A DNA stretch of 64,000 nt from an uncultured Clostridia bacterium (GCA_934183305.1 CAKPSF010000004.1:1-64000); one strand, 5' to 3'. Positions 1 through 7,926 are shown, counted from the first letter of the stretch. Notes: generated by a model not told the origin, from the letters alone. Program-made: numbers and translations.

Positions 1-2
1 TG

Positions 3-59
3 ATGGTTATAGCATTAATTTGTGCAAAGAAAACATATAGTAAACATCAGGTAGAATAA
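3..59 (+). CDS. 3' end of an unidentified gene
   Basis: An open frame enters at the left edge and stops at TAA 57-59. It encodes only about 18 residues ending in KKTYSKHQVE. The short hydrophobic stretch VIALIC before a basic tail would suit the end of a membrane protein, but this is too little to name a family. The main support that a real gene ends here is the strong plus-strand terminator about 30 bases downstream. The true start lies outside the window. Confidence 0.35.
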   Translation: MVIALICAKKTYSKHQVE

Positions 60-90
60 GTAATAAAATTAAATTTTCTTTTATTCAATG

Positions 91-119
91 ATAGCCTAGT
101 TTTAGGCTATTATTTTTTT
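91..119 (+). terminator. Rho-independent terminator
   Basis: A perfect 7-bp stem (atagcct/aggctat) with a 6-base loop is followed by a T run. It closes the transcript of the gene entering from the left edge. Confidence 0.8.
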
Positions 120-145
120 GCAATTATCAAGAAATATCATAAATT

Positions 146-406
146 ATGAATAATGAACAATCCAATTTTAGAGATTTACAATTTGTAGATTTAAGATTAC
201 AAAATAGACAAGTTGAATTAATATTAAGATCAATGGAGTTATACGGATATAAGCTAAAATTTATGGTAAATGACACAGATATAACAACAGAAGAAAGAAA
301 CAGAAAACAAGCAAAAAAAGCATAAAATTTACTAGATTTAATAAAAAACGGTGGAGTAGGGGAAAGAGTCTTATTTTCAGATATATACAATTTAAATAAA
401 TATTAA
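146..406 (+). pseudogene. Small unidentified gene with an internal stop
   Basis: An ATG at 146 opens a 59-codon frame (MNNEQSNFRDLQFVDLRLQN...) that stops at TAA 323-325. The same frame then runs on for 26 sensible codons (NLLDLIKNGGVGERVLFSDI...) to TAA 404-406. Composition is hydrophilic and Glu/Lys/Arg rich, with helix-forming patterns on both sides of the stop, so an ~86-residue protein interrupted by one nonsense codon is the simplest reading. A CAA-to-TAA change would explain it. No good ribosome-binding site is visible. The size and context resemble small phage or plasmid genes, but I recognise no family. The alternative is a genuine 59-residue protein followed by chance coding. Confidence 0.4.
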
Positions 407-827
407 AAACCAAAAAATATAAAAATAGGTAGTAAAATATTTTGTGCAATGTTTTAAAATTATTTTTAGAAAAAATTTTTTCAATATAAATAATAATTTA
501 ATAAAATAATTTTTTAAACTTAAATTTTGATTTTAAATTAAAATTTTTGTAAATTTCAAATTTTGTTTGGAAAAAATTCTTAAACCGAACATTTGATTAT
601 TACAAGTTAATTTACAAATTTTAATTATGATTTTAGATTTATAATTATATTTATTAAGTCTGAAAATCAATTTTAAGCAATTTAAATTATTAACTAATTA
701 AATTATTCATTTGAAACTTTAAAAAATGATTTTAAAGCTTTTAAACTTATAATATGAAATTTATATTTATAAGTTTTAATAAAATTTATACAATTATAAC
801 TATATATGAAAATCTCTGAAAACTGCT

Positions 828-892
828 AAAATAACGGCTTACGAGAATCGTTTTTAAGCGTTTTTTATAATTTAGCCATATAGTTTGTTGTC
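828..892 (+). repeat. ~65-bp direct repeat, copy 1
   Basis: It begins aaaataacg, contains acgagaatcg followed by ttttaagc, and ends atagtttgttgtc. A second copy lies at 991-1055 in the same orientation. The ends match exactly and the interior has diverged, giving roughly four in five bases shared by eye. Weaker similarity continues some 30 bases downstream of both copies. Confidence 0.7.
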
Positions 893-990
893 TAATATTT
901 TAGCAAAATACTGGCAATTCTAGTGTTTAACAATTTTTAGCAGTAAAATTATACATTTATATAGTAATACCAAAAGATTCAAAAAAGCCC

Positions 991-1055
991 AAAATAACGA
1001 CGCACGAGAATCGATTTTAAGCCGTTTTTATTTTTAAGGCTTATAGTTTGTTGTC
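991..1055 (+). repeat. ~65-bp direct repeat, copy 2
   Basis: Direct repeat of 828-892 with the same aaaataacg start, acgagaatcg core and atagtttgttgtc end. In this copy the interior forms a taagcc/ggctta stem around a T-rich loop, which fits a small structured element or a binding-site array. Confidence 0.7.
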
Positions 1056-1314
1056 GGTGAAATACGGCAAATATAGAGAATTAAGCATTTTGAAGATTTT
1101 AGATAAAATTTAGATAGAAGATCAGAAATTATAAAAAATTATTGAAAAAAATTTATAATTAAAGATAAAAATTATTTGAACATTAAATTATATAGATAAA
1201 ATATTTAAATAGCTTAAAATTGATTTTAAAGCGGTATTAAAATAAGATTATATAAGTAATTGGATAACATTAAATATGCAAAATAAAATAATTATATAAT
1301 AAGTAAATATATTA

Positions 1315-1460
1315 AAGCCAAAGGCTTGAAAGTACTGAAATAACTGGGTAGGACTATAATCATAGTCTATATATTTTGCTCCTACTCCTTTTTGCACAAA
1401 ACTTTGATTTTGCGCAATGTTATGTGCACCTTTTTAATAGTAGCACTCCTGCTACCTATC
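1315..1460. other. Cluster of hairpins, function unknown
   Basis: Four inverted repeats lie close together. They are aagcc/ggctt at 1315-1327; a nested gtagga/tcctac arm (1348-1385) enclosing a perfect gactat/atagtc stem (1352-1367); a near-perfect 10-bp stem ttgcacaaaa/ttttgcgcaa (1392-1417); and gtagc/gctac near 1443-1457. The G+C content is higher than in the flanks. A structured RNA on either strand or a decayed mobile-element end are both possible. Confidence 0.45.
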
Positions 1461-1555
1461 TATAAAACCATATAAGTATTAACCTAAACATTTTGAATAC
1501 ATCTATTATATATAACAAATTTTAATAAAAATAAATTATATCATTTTTTCTTTTT

Positions 1556-1636
1556 TTAAGTTTCGAAAAGATTTTCATGTTCTGTAATATTTTTTTCTGA
1601 ATTAATCATATCATATAATCTTAATTGGGTTTCCAT
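1556..1636 (-). CDS. Possible 26-residue peptide or gene remnant
   Basis: An ATG at 1636 opens a 26-codon frame (METQLRLYDMINSEKNITEH...) ending TAA at 1556. Amino-acid use looks protein-like, and another frame just upstream (KEDLFIEYISILMNG...) also looks coding. This suggests the end of a decayed gene rather than an intact small one. No close ribosome-binding site is present. No family is recognised. Confidence 0.2.
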   Translation of the reverse strand: METQLRLYDMINSEKNITEHENLFET

Positions 1637-1770
1637 TCATTAAAATACTAATATATTCTATAAAAAGATCTTCCTTTAATTATGCAAACATAACAATATT
1701 ATAATATCGACAAGAAATGACAAAATACTTCTACCCCATATGCTAAAATAAATCAAAAGGAGTGAAATCT

Positions 1771-2310
1771 ATGATATTTTTAGTATTAATAACCATATTT
1801 TCTATATGTTTAATAATCATACTAGAAAGCAAATCAAAATCTAATACTAATAACAATACATATATAAATAATAATATAATTTCAAAAGAAATTAATTATA
1901 AGGATATTTACAGACCTAAAAGGTATATTACCACCTTAACTGAATTAAAATTTTACAACATATTACTTGAAATTGCAAAAGAATTAGATTTAATATTATT
2001 TTCTCAAGTATCATTATATAATATTATAGAAACTAAAAATAATAATCAAGCAGCATTTAATAAAATAAGAAGTAAAACAATAGATTTTGTTTTAGCAGAT
2101 AAAAATAATTGCAGAATAAAATTATGCATAGAATTAGACGATTATACCCATAACAGGTATGATAGAAAACAAAGAGATAACTTTATCAATAAATTATTTA
2201 AAGACTTAGAAATAGATTTTTTAAGATTTAAGGCTTCAAATTACTATGATAAAGAAGCTTTAAAGAAAAGAATACAAGAAAGCATAAAAGAACATTATTA
2301 CATAGACTAA
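1771..2310 (+). CDS. DUF2726-type protein with N-terminal membrane anchor
   Basis: 179 residues. Residues 1-18 form one strongly hydrophobic segment (MIFLVLITIFSICLIIIL), followed by a Ser/Asn-rich linker and a soluble domain from about residue 45. The domain carries the features of DUF2726: an early TELKFYNIL segment, then IDFVLAD and CIELDDYTH, a distant relative of restriction-endonuclease/nuclease folds. A cytoplasmic domain tethered to the membrane is therefore likely; any nuclease activity is inference. I chose ATG 1771 because AAAGGAG at 1756-1762 lies 8 bases upstream; a GTG at 1762 overlaps that site and is less likely. It is monocistronic, with its own terminator downstream. Confidence 0.75.
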   Translation: MIFLVLITIFSICLIIILESKSKSNTNNNTYINNNIISKEINYKDIYRPKRYITTLTELKFYNILLEIAKELDLILFSQVSLYNIIETKNNNQAAFNKIRSKTIDFVLADKNNCRIKLCIELDDYTHNRYDRKQRDNFINKLFKDLEIDFLRFKASNYYDKEALKKRIQESIKEHYYID

Positions 2311-2340
2311 TACTGTTTTTATTTTATTATAGTTAAAACA

Positions 2341-2368
2341 AAAAAGAGTACTTTAGCACTCTTTTTTA
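2341..2368. terminator. Convergent (bidirectional) terminator
   Basis: A stem of AAGAGTACT against AGCACTCTT with one mismatch is followed by a T run on the plus strand and preceded by A runs. It lies between the convergent DUF2726 and GNAT genes and can serve both. Confidence 0.7.
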
Positions 2369-2404
2369 TTACATTGAAGAAACTTTTCTTATAATTATAA
2401 TAAA

Positions 2405-2968
2405 TCATAAATTTATCCAATATCTTTTAAAATTATCATTTTCTTCTTTTGAAAATCTTGTATCTTCATAAATTCCACCACAACCTTCTATTACTCTTGC
2501 ACTTTTTCTGTTATTTTCTCTACAAGTAATTAGAACTTTTTCTAGTGGTATTTCAGAACATTTTTCTAGCCCTAAAATTAGTTGTTTTTTACCATACCCT
2601 TTTCTTCTTTCGGTTGGCCTAATAGAATATCCAATATTTCCACCATAATTTGCTAAATATTCATTTAATTCATATCTAATATTTATTATACCTAAGATTT
2701 TATTATCTGATTTTCTTAATAAAAAGTATGTGGATGCAGGTACTCTTCCAGGTTTTATATTTTCAAAGTCTAAATCATTTTCTAGTTTTTGTAACCATTC
2801 TTCGTAATTAGTATATTTTTGCATTGAAGAATATCCGGCCCAAATATCTGGGTTATTTATATCATATCTTTTAGTTTCTTCTATCATTTCTTTTGCTTGA
2901 TTTTTATATTCTATTGTAGGTTTTATTAATAGAATTTCTTTAGATTTAGTTATATTGCAGTTTTGCAT
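2405..2968 (-). CDS. GNAT family N-acetyltransferase
   Basis: 187 residues, a single GNAT domain. It should transfer an acetyl group from acetyl-CoA to an amine; the substrate is unknown. The acetyl-CoA pyrophosphate loop RRKGYG is at residues 121-126, preceded by the beta-strand NIGYSIRP and followed by the helix KKQLILGLEKC. The C-terminal ENNRKSARVIEGCGG is the usual Asn/Ser-containing second half of the fold and resembles RimJ/RimL-like and antibiotic acetyltransferase-like members. It starts 20 bases after rho ends and is probably cotranscribed with it. Confidence 0.85.
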   Translation of the reverse strand: MQNCNITKSKEILLIKPTIEYKNQAKEMIEETKRYDINNPDIWAGYSSMQKYTNYEEWLQKLENDLDFENIKPGRVPASTYFLLRKSDNKILGIINIRYELNEYLANYGGNIGYSIRPTERRKGYGKKQLILGLEKCSEIPLEKVLITCRENNRKSARVIEGCGGIYEDTRFSKEENDNFKRYWINL

Positions 2969-2988
2969 TTATTTTTCCTCTTGTATTT

Positions 2989-4275
2989 TTATTTTAAAAT
3001 ATTTTTAATTTTTTCTATAAATTCTTGATTGTTTTTAGTTGAAAGCATTAAGTTTATAACTTGTTCAGTAACGTCTGCAGTATTTAAGTTTGATAAAGCT
3101 TTTCTTAAGGTATATACTGCTTCTTGTTCTTCTTTTGATAATAATAAATCTTCTCTACGTGTTCCAGATTTGTTAATATCTATTGCTGGGAATATTCTTT
3201 TTTCTGAAAGTTTTCTATCTAGGTGTACTTCCATATTACCTGTCCCCTTAAATTCTTCAAATATTACATCATCCATTCTGCTTCCAGTTTCTATTAATGC
3301 CGTTGCAAGAATTGTAAGGCTTCCCCCATTTTCTATATTTCTTGCTGCACCAAAGAAACGTTTTGGCTTATGTAATGAACTAGGGTCTAATCCACCAGAT
3401 AATGTTCTTCCAGATGCTGGTACTACCAAGTTATATGCTCTAGCTAGTCTAGTAATACTATCTAATAATATTACTACGTCTTTATTTTGTTCTGTTAGTC
3501 TTTTAGCTCTTTCTAGTACCATTTCAGCAACTTTAACATGGTGTTCAGGAAGTTCATCAAATGTTGAATAAATTACTTCCCCATTTATTGAACGTTTCAT
3601 GTCTGTTACTTCTTCAGGTCTTTCGTCTATTAATAATACTATTAATTCAACTTCTGGATTATTTGCTGTGATACTGTTAGCTATTTTCTTTAATAATGTA
3701 GTTTTTCCAACTTTTGGTGGGGCAACGATCATTCCTCTTTGCCCTTTTCCAATAGGTGAAACTAGGTCAATAATTCTCATTGAATATTCGTTACTAACTG
3801 TTTCTAATCTTAATCTTTCATCTGGGAATATAGGTATTAAATCATCAAAATTTTTTCTTTTATATGCATTTTCAGGTGATTGTCCATTTACTTCTCCAAC
3901 GAAAATTAAAGCTGGAAACTTTTCTTCTTCTGTTGGTTTTCTTGAAATGCCTTTTATCATATCACCTGTATTTAATCTAAATCTTTTTATTTGTATTGGA
4001 GAAATATATACATCTTTTGGAGTTGGAAGGTAATTATCACCTCTTAAGAATCCATATCCATCTGGAAGTACTTCTAATATTCCTTCTACGATTGTATCGT
4101 TCTCACTTGTTACTTTATATCTTTCATTTTTTTCTTCAATACTTGATTTTGTTTCAGTATTTAAATTTGATAAAATATCTATTAATTCTTCTTTTTTAAG
4201 TTTGGAAATATTTTTAATGCCATTATTTTTAGCAATTTCTTTTAACTCTAATAAACTTAAATTTTCAACATCCAT
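2989..4275 (-). CDS. rho: Transcription termination factor Rho
   Basis: 428 residues, usual length for a clostridial Rho. The hexameric RNA-dependent helicase releases RNA polymerase from nascent transcripts. Residues 1-40 form the N-terminal helical Rho_N domain and ~50-120 the cold-shock-like RNA-binding domain with GYGFLRGDNY (73-82). The RecA-like ATPase has Walker A APPKVGKTT (185-193) and Walker B LIVLLIDE (211-218), then DSITRLARAYN and the Q/R-loop region. No long insertion is present in the RNA-binding part. It lies downstream of a terminator that separates it from divIC, so it has its own promoter, and it probably carries the GNAT gene behind it. Confidence 0.97.
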   Translation of the reverse strand: MDVENLSLLELKEIAKNNGIKNISKLKKEELIDILSNLNTETKSSIEEKNERYKVTSENDTIVEGILEVLPDGYGFLRGDNYLPTPKDVYISPIQIKRFRLNTGDMIKGISRKPTEEEKFPALIFVGEVNGQSPENAYKRKNFDDLIPIFPDERLRLETVSNEYSMRIIDLVSPIGKGQRGMIVAPPKVGKTTLLKKIANSITANNPEVELIVLLIDERPEEVTDMKRSINGEVIYSTFDELPEHHVKVAEMVLERAKRLTEQNKDVVILLDSITRLARAYNLVVPASGRTLSGGLDPSSLHKPKRFFGAARNIENGGSLTILATALIETGSRMDDVIFEEFKGTGNMEVHLDRKLSEKRIFPAIDINKSGTRREDLLLSKEEQEAVYTLRKALSNLNTADVTEQVINLMLSTKNNQEFIEKIKNILK

Positions 4276-4334
4276 ATATTTAATTCTCCTTTTTTATTAA
4301 ATTATTTTAAATGGGATTTTTTTATAGAATAAAT

Positions 4335-4371
4335 AATAAACAAAAAAGCATTATGGCTTTTTTGTTTATTT
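4335..4371 (-). terminator. Terminator after divIC
   Basis: A long perfect stem (about 15 bp, aataaacaaaaaagc against its complement) around a 6-base loop, with T-rich sequence on the minus strand. It overlaps the last two codons of the divIC-like gene and separates the sporulation/division cluster from rho. Confidence 0.8.
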
Positions 4372-4647
4372 ATTAATGTTTATATAAACTCTTTCATTAC
4401 TTGAATACATATCTAATTTTTCTCTGCTTATTGCTTCTATATATTCTTTTGAATCTAAGTTACTCTTGGTTGCAACTAATGTTTCATTATATTTTTTTGC
4501 TTCTTCAATTTTTTTTGAATAATATTGTTTTTGAGAATCATATGAATTTAAAGTTTGTTGTTGATTAATGAATACAATTGTTACATATATAAAAAAAATA
4601 AAAAAACAAATTTTTTTAATTAATTTACTTTTAAAAAGATTTTTCAT
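4366..4647 (-). CDS. divIC: DivIC/FtsB-like septum formation initiator
   Basis: 93 residues with the standard layout. A short basic cytoplasmic end is followed by one transmembrane helix (about 12-28) and an external coiled coil (about 30-65), then the conserved region EAISREKLDMYSSNERVYI. Proteins of this family join FtsL and DivIB/FtsQ at the division septum and help activate septal wall synthesis. Position after yabP-yabQ matches the conserved clostridial and bacillar order yabP-yabQ-divIC, which supports the call. FtsL is a weaker alternative. Confidence 0.85.
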   Translation of the reverse strand: MKNLFKSKLIKKICFFIFFIYVTIVFINQQQTLNSYDSQKQYYSKKIEEAKKYNETLVATKSNLDSKEYIEAISREKLDMYSSNERVYININK

Positions 4648-4747
4648 AAGTACAACTCTTTCATATTTTATAATTTAATAAATCCTTACGGATCTAATAG
4701 ATACACTTATATTTTTCTACAAATAATACTAAAATCCTTCTTATTGC

Positions 4748-5224
4748 TTATTCTTTTTTGACTTTTTTTAAATTAATTGTTAATTTTTTGGTTATTTGTT
4801 CAATTAATTTTCTAACATTAAAAATAATAAACAAAAATGGCTTAAATAATATTTTTTTGATGAATTTTATAAGAGAAATAATTGGTTTAAACAAGAATTT
4901 AAATAATTTTTTTATAAAATTAATTATATAAATATTTATTTTAATAAAATATTTGCTAATAAAAAGCATATTTAAAATAATCCCTATGCCTAACCCAATA
5001 AATATGTAAAGCCTAAGTTCTCCATTGTTAAATTTAAATATAGAGATTAAAACTATTATTCCAGATATTAATCCAAATAGTATATCTTCTAAATTAGTAA
5101 TAAAATCAGATGTTTTTATTGTACGTCTTGAGATTCTAAATATGTCAAAAATAATACCCAAAAATATTCCTGTTAATATAAAATAAATGAAGCTTGTTAA
5201 TTGTTCAATATTATTTGTATACAT
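4748..5224 (-). CDS. yabQ: Spore cortex biosynthesis protein YabQ
   Basis: 158 residues, with four to five predicted membrane helices in the first 110 residues. The family hallmark FLGIIFDIFRISRR (residues ~22-35) is followed by an ED...FG segment and a long basic C-terminal tail. YabQ is a membrane protein of the developing forespore outer membrane required for cortex formation in Bacillus. It lies 10 bases after yabP, as in other spore formers, and is good evidence that this organism sporulates. Confidence 0.9.
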   Translation of the reverse strand: MYTNNIEQLTSFIYFILTGIFLGIIFDIFRISRRTIKTSDFITNLEDILFGLISGIIVLISIFKFNNGELRLYIFIGLGIGIILNMLFISKYFIKINIYIINFIKKLFKFLFKPIISLIKFIKKILFKPFLFIIFNVRKLIEQITKKLTINLKKVKKE

Positions 5225-5234
5225 AAATTATCAC

Positions 5235-5531
5235 CTATTTAAATATTTTGCCTAAAAAACCTTCATTCTTTTTATCTAAATCTTTAGAGCTATATGTAAG
5301 TGAAATAATTTCGCCTTCAACTATTACTTCTGAGGTATCTATACTTAATTTATTTATTCTTAAATTGTCTCCTTTTATTGTTAATAATCCTAATTCTGTT
5401 TCAACTATAACTATTTGATCGTCAAAACTTAAAACATCAAGTACACCTGATATATTTAGCTTATTTCTATTTTCTAATAACAGATTTTGAACGATATTTG
5501 TATTGATATTTTTTCTTTCTTCTATTGTCAT
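5235..5531 (-). CDS. yabP: Sporulation protein YabP
   Basis: 98 residues. It matches the YabP/YqfC family: ILLENRNKLNISGVLDV, then SFDDQIVIVETELGLLTIKG and an LRINKLSID segment, a small all-beta sporulation protein. I place the start at ATG 5531 (MTIEERK) because GGAGGG lies just upstream; a longer version beginning 15 bases earlier would start inside that ribosome-binding site. It heads the yabP-yabQ-divIC cluster, which in other spore formers is transcribed in the mother cell under sigma-E. I could not find a convincing sigma-E promoter by eye. Confidence 0.9.
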   Translation of the reverse strand: MTIEERKNINTNIVQNLLLENRNKLNISGVLDVLSFDDQIVIVETELGLLTIKGDNLRINKLSIDTSEVIVEGEIISLTYSSKDLDKKNEGFLGKIFK

Positions 5532-5599
5532 ATAAAATCCCTCCATATAATAAAAGTTTATATATAATATATATTCTCTTTAAGTTGAAAATATAACTT

Positions 5600-5642
5600 T
5601 AAAAGCAAAAACAAATTGAGAATTTGTTCAATCCTCAATTTG
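5600..5642 (-). terminator. Terminator overlapping the aspartokinase stop codon
   Basis: A 9-bp stem caaattgag/ctcaatttg (5612-5642) is followed on the minus strand by a T-rich tract. The TGA stop of the aspartokinase lies inside the upstream arm, so the gene really ends here and no hidden C-terminal domain follows. Confidence 0.75.
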
Positions 5643-6369
5643 TTATTCTTGTTCCTTTGACATTTTCATTATAAACTGATTTAACATATATCGGAACATT
5701 AAACTTTTGTGCAAGCATTATGCTTTTATTGTGTAAAACTTTTGCTCCATTATTTGAGAGTTCTAACATCTCTGAATAATTTATATTATCATACTTAAAT
5801 GCATTATTATTTGACTTTGGATCTATATTATATATTCCATCTACATCTTTGAAAATATCACATCTTTCAGCATTAATTGCGGCTGCAATTGCCACAGCTG
5901 TTGTGTCTGAGCCTCCTCTTCCAAGAGTAGTTATATCATTTGTATTAATTGATACTCCTTGAAAACCTGCTATTACAACAACTTTATTTTGGCTTAATTC
6001 ATTAATTATTCTATCTAACTTAATATGTTTTATATTGGCATTTCCATAATTATCATCAGTTTGTATAGGAATTTGCCATCCTGTTAAAGATATTGCGCTA
6101 ATACCAATCCTGTTTAAGCACATTACCAATTTTGATATAGTAATTTGTTCACCAACTGAAATTAAAGTATCTAATTCTCTTTTATTAATATTATCGTCTA
6201 TTTCAATAGCTTCTTTTATTAAATTGTCTGTTGTTTTTCCTTGAGCTGATACAACAACTATTATCTTATTTTTTTTATTATATTCTTTTGAAATATGTTT
6301 ACACACATTATAAAGCTCTTCTGTATTAGCTACTGAACTTCCTCCAAATTTTTGTACTATAATGCCCAT
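5635..6369 (-). CDS. Aspartokinase, catalytic domain only
   Basis: 244 residues, against roughly 400 or more for most aspartokinases. It phosphorylates aspartate at the entry to lysine, threonine, methionine and diaminopimelate synthesis. The amino-acid kinase fold is complete: KFGGSS (7-12), SVGEQ (71-75), TTLGRGGSDT (148-157) and FKDVDGIYNIDP (173-184). The two C-terminal ACT domains that bind feedback inhibitors are absent; the frame ends inside a terminator stem, so this is not a sequencing truncation. I used ATG 6369, 8 bases after AGAGG, rather than a GTG three codons earlier. Feedback-insensitive activity, or inhibition through a separate ACT protein, is inferred. Confidence 0.85.
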   Translation of the reverse strand: MGIIVQKFGGSSVANTEELYNVCKHISKEYNKKNKIIVVVSAQGKTTDNLIKEAIEIDDNINKRELDTLISVGEQITISKLVMCLNRIGISAISLTGWQIPIQTDDNYGNANIKHIKLDRIINELSQNKVVVIAGFQGVSINTNDITTLGRGGSDTTAVAIAAAINAERCDIFKDVDGIYNIDPKSNNNAFKYDNINYSEMLELSNNGAKVLHNKSIMLAQKFNVPIYVKSVYNENVKGTRITN

Positions 6370-6440
6370 TTTCGGCACCTCTTCATATATATTTAGAGCA
6401 TATTTAATTAAATATTGCTATACTATATTATATTTACAAA

Positions 6441-6475
6441 ACTGAAAAAAAGTGTCTAAAAACTTTAGACACTTT
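6441..6475 (-). terminator. Terminator after the small membrane protein gene
   Basis: A perfect 12-bp stem aaagtgtctaaa/tttagacacttt with a 3-base loop is followed on the minus strand by a T run. It isolates the small outlier gene upstream from the aspartokinase. Confidence 0.85.
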
Positions 6476-6482
6476 CTCTCAA

Positions 6483-6668
6483 CTATTTACCTTCTCCCTT
6501 GAACAATGATCTTCTACCCAACAGGTATCCGATTGTAAGAACAACGGTAATACCGATTGTAATTAACAAATTGCGAATAGGATTGGGCACATTGATGATT
6601 GCTCCTAAAAAGAATATGCAAAGAGCTGCTGCGATAATTAAAAGAATCCGATAAATAATTTTTGCCAT
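6483..6668 (-). CDS. Small two-helix membrane protein of unknown function
   Basis: 61 residues: a short Lys/Arg start, a hydrophobic helix (about 5-25), a turn with NVPNPIRN, a second helix (about 31-50), then the basic end GRRSLFKGEGK. This hairpin topology suits a small membrane protein, but no family is recognised. The start is ATG 6668, 8 bases downstream of AAGGAGG; an upstream ATG would place that strong site inside the coding sequence. G+C is visibly higher than in neighbours (about 38% over the stretch I counted), with codons such as CGG, ACC and CCG. It has its own terminator. Recent transfer is likely. Confidence 0.65.
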   Translation of the reverse strand: MAKIIYRILLIIAAALCIFFLGAIINVPNPIRNLLITIGITVVLTIGYLLGRRSLFKGEGK

Positions 6669-6719
6669 TATAATGGCCTCCTTAAATATATTTTTGCCCA
6701 TCTGGGATTTACACTTTAA

Positions 6720-7838
6720 TTATACCATATTTTGCGGATTTACGCAAATTCTAAGGTATTCTTCAATGAAATTATCTATTTCACCATCCATAACAGCCTC
6801 AATATTCCCTACTTCGTAATTAGTTCTATGATCTTTTACCATAGTATATGGACAAAAAACATAAGATCTGATTTGACTTCCCCATGCAATATCTTTTTGT
6901 ATTCCTTTTAAATCTTCTATTTTTTCCTTATGTTCTCTTTCTTTTAAATCAAGCAGTTTTGATTTTAGCATTTTCATTGCAGTTTCTTTATTTTGAGTCT
7001 GAGAACGTTCAGTTTGACATGCTGTTACAATTCCTGTTGGAATATGTGTTATTCTAACAGCTGAATCAGTTTTATTTATGTGTTGCCCTCCTGCCCCAGA
7101 TGCTCTATATGTATCAATTCTTAAATCATTTGAATTTATTTCTATTTCTATATCATCACTTATTTCTGGTAAAACTTCTAATGATGCAAAAGAAGTATGT
7201 CTTCTTCCACCTGCGTCAAATGGTGAAATTCTTACCAATCTATGGACACCATTTTCACATTTTAAGTATCCATATGCATTTTCTCCTTCAACTAAAGCAG
7301 TAACACTTTTAATGCCTGCCTCTTCCCCTTCTATATATTCTAATTCTTTTATATTGTAGCCATTTTTATTTGCCCATCTACTATACATTCTATATAGCAT
7401 TTCAACCCAATCTTGCGATTCTGTTCCACCAGCTCCAGGATGAAGAGTTATAATTGCATTATTTTTATCAAATTTACCAGATAAAAGTGTTTCAATTTGA
7501 AACTTTTCTAATTCCTTTTTAATTTGTTTAGTTAATGAATTTAATTGTACCTCAAGTTTTTCATCAATTTCTAATGTTAGTAATTCATTGATATCTGCTA
7601 AATCATTAATTTGTTTATCAATATCATTATATTTTTTTAATTTGTTTTTAATTTCTTTGATTTCCTTTAATACAGAATTTGAATTTGGATTATTGTTCCA
7701 AAAATCCTGTTCTAAGGTTTCTTTTTCTAATTTTTCTAGTTCCATTGTCTTGTTTTCTATATTTAAAGTTGTATATATTTTTTTTAACTCATCTTTAAAT
7801 GCTTTAATATCTTTTCTATTCTCATCTAAATCTATCAA
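6720..7838 (-). CDS. prfB: Peptide chain release factor 2
   Basis: 372 residues, full length. RF2 reads UAA and UGA and triggers peptide release. The anticodon-like SPF is at 205-207 (HRLVRISPFDAGG) and the catalytic GGQ at 250-252 (RASGAGGQHINKTDS). A coiled-coil N-terminal domain is complete. The start is a TTG at 7838 behind AGGGAG. Many RF2 genes need an autoregulatory +1 frameshift at an in-frame UGA near codon 25; here the region around YTTLNIENK reads straight through with no UGA, so that control is missing. It is divergent from sigK. Confidence 0.96.
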   Translation of the reverse strand: MIDLDENRKDIKAFKDELKKIYTTLNIENKTMELEKLEKETLEQDFWNNNPNSNSVLKEIKEIKNKLKKYNDIDKQINDLADINELLTLEIDEKLEVQLNSLTKQIKKELEKFQIETLLSGKFDKNNAIITLHPGAGGTESQDWVEMLYRMYSRWANKNGYNIKELEYIEGEEAGIKSVTALVEGENAYGYLKCENGVHRLVRISPFDAGGRRHTSFASLEVLPEISDDIEIEINSNDLRIDTYRASGAGGQHINKTDSAVRITHIPTGIVTACQTERSQTQNKETAMKMLKSKLLDLKEREHKEKIEDLKGIQKDIAWGSQIRSYVFCPYTMVKDHRTNYEVGNIEAVMDGEIDNFIEEYLRICVNPQNMV

Positions 7839-7926
7839 TTTCTTTTCTCCCTAAATTATACTGAAAATATTATATTATATAATGCACCTAATTTCAAGCA
7901 TTTTAAGTTTGTATAAAAATTATTAT

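Larger units (their letters stand above)
407..1555. other. Gene-free AT-rich stretch with repeats and hairpins
   Basis: No convincing reading frame is seen on either strand over about 1.1 kb. The stretch consists of very AT-rich DNA plus a diverged pair of ~65-bp repeats and a cluster of hairpins near 1315-1460, each listed separately. It could be a remnant of a mobile element or a locus of untranslated RNA. Nothing in it identifies an integrase or transposase. Confidence 0.6.

Noticed and set aside
127..449. Long minus-strand reading frames opposite the small broken gene
   Set aside because: They are rich in Leu, Phe and Ile as expected for the antisense of AT-rich coding DNA and have no ribosome-binding site; the plus-strand frame reads as a better protein.
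3029..4199. Plus-strand frames within rho
   Set aside because: Antisense shadows of the strongly conserved rho gene.
5547..5634. Possible sigma-E promoter before yabP
   Set aside because: AT-rich matches to the -35 and -10 exist, but spacing and conserved positions are not convincing by eye.
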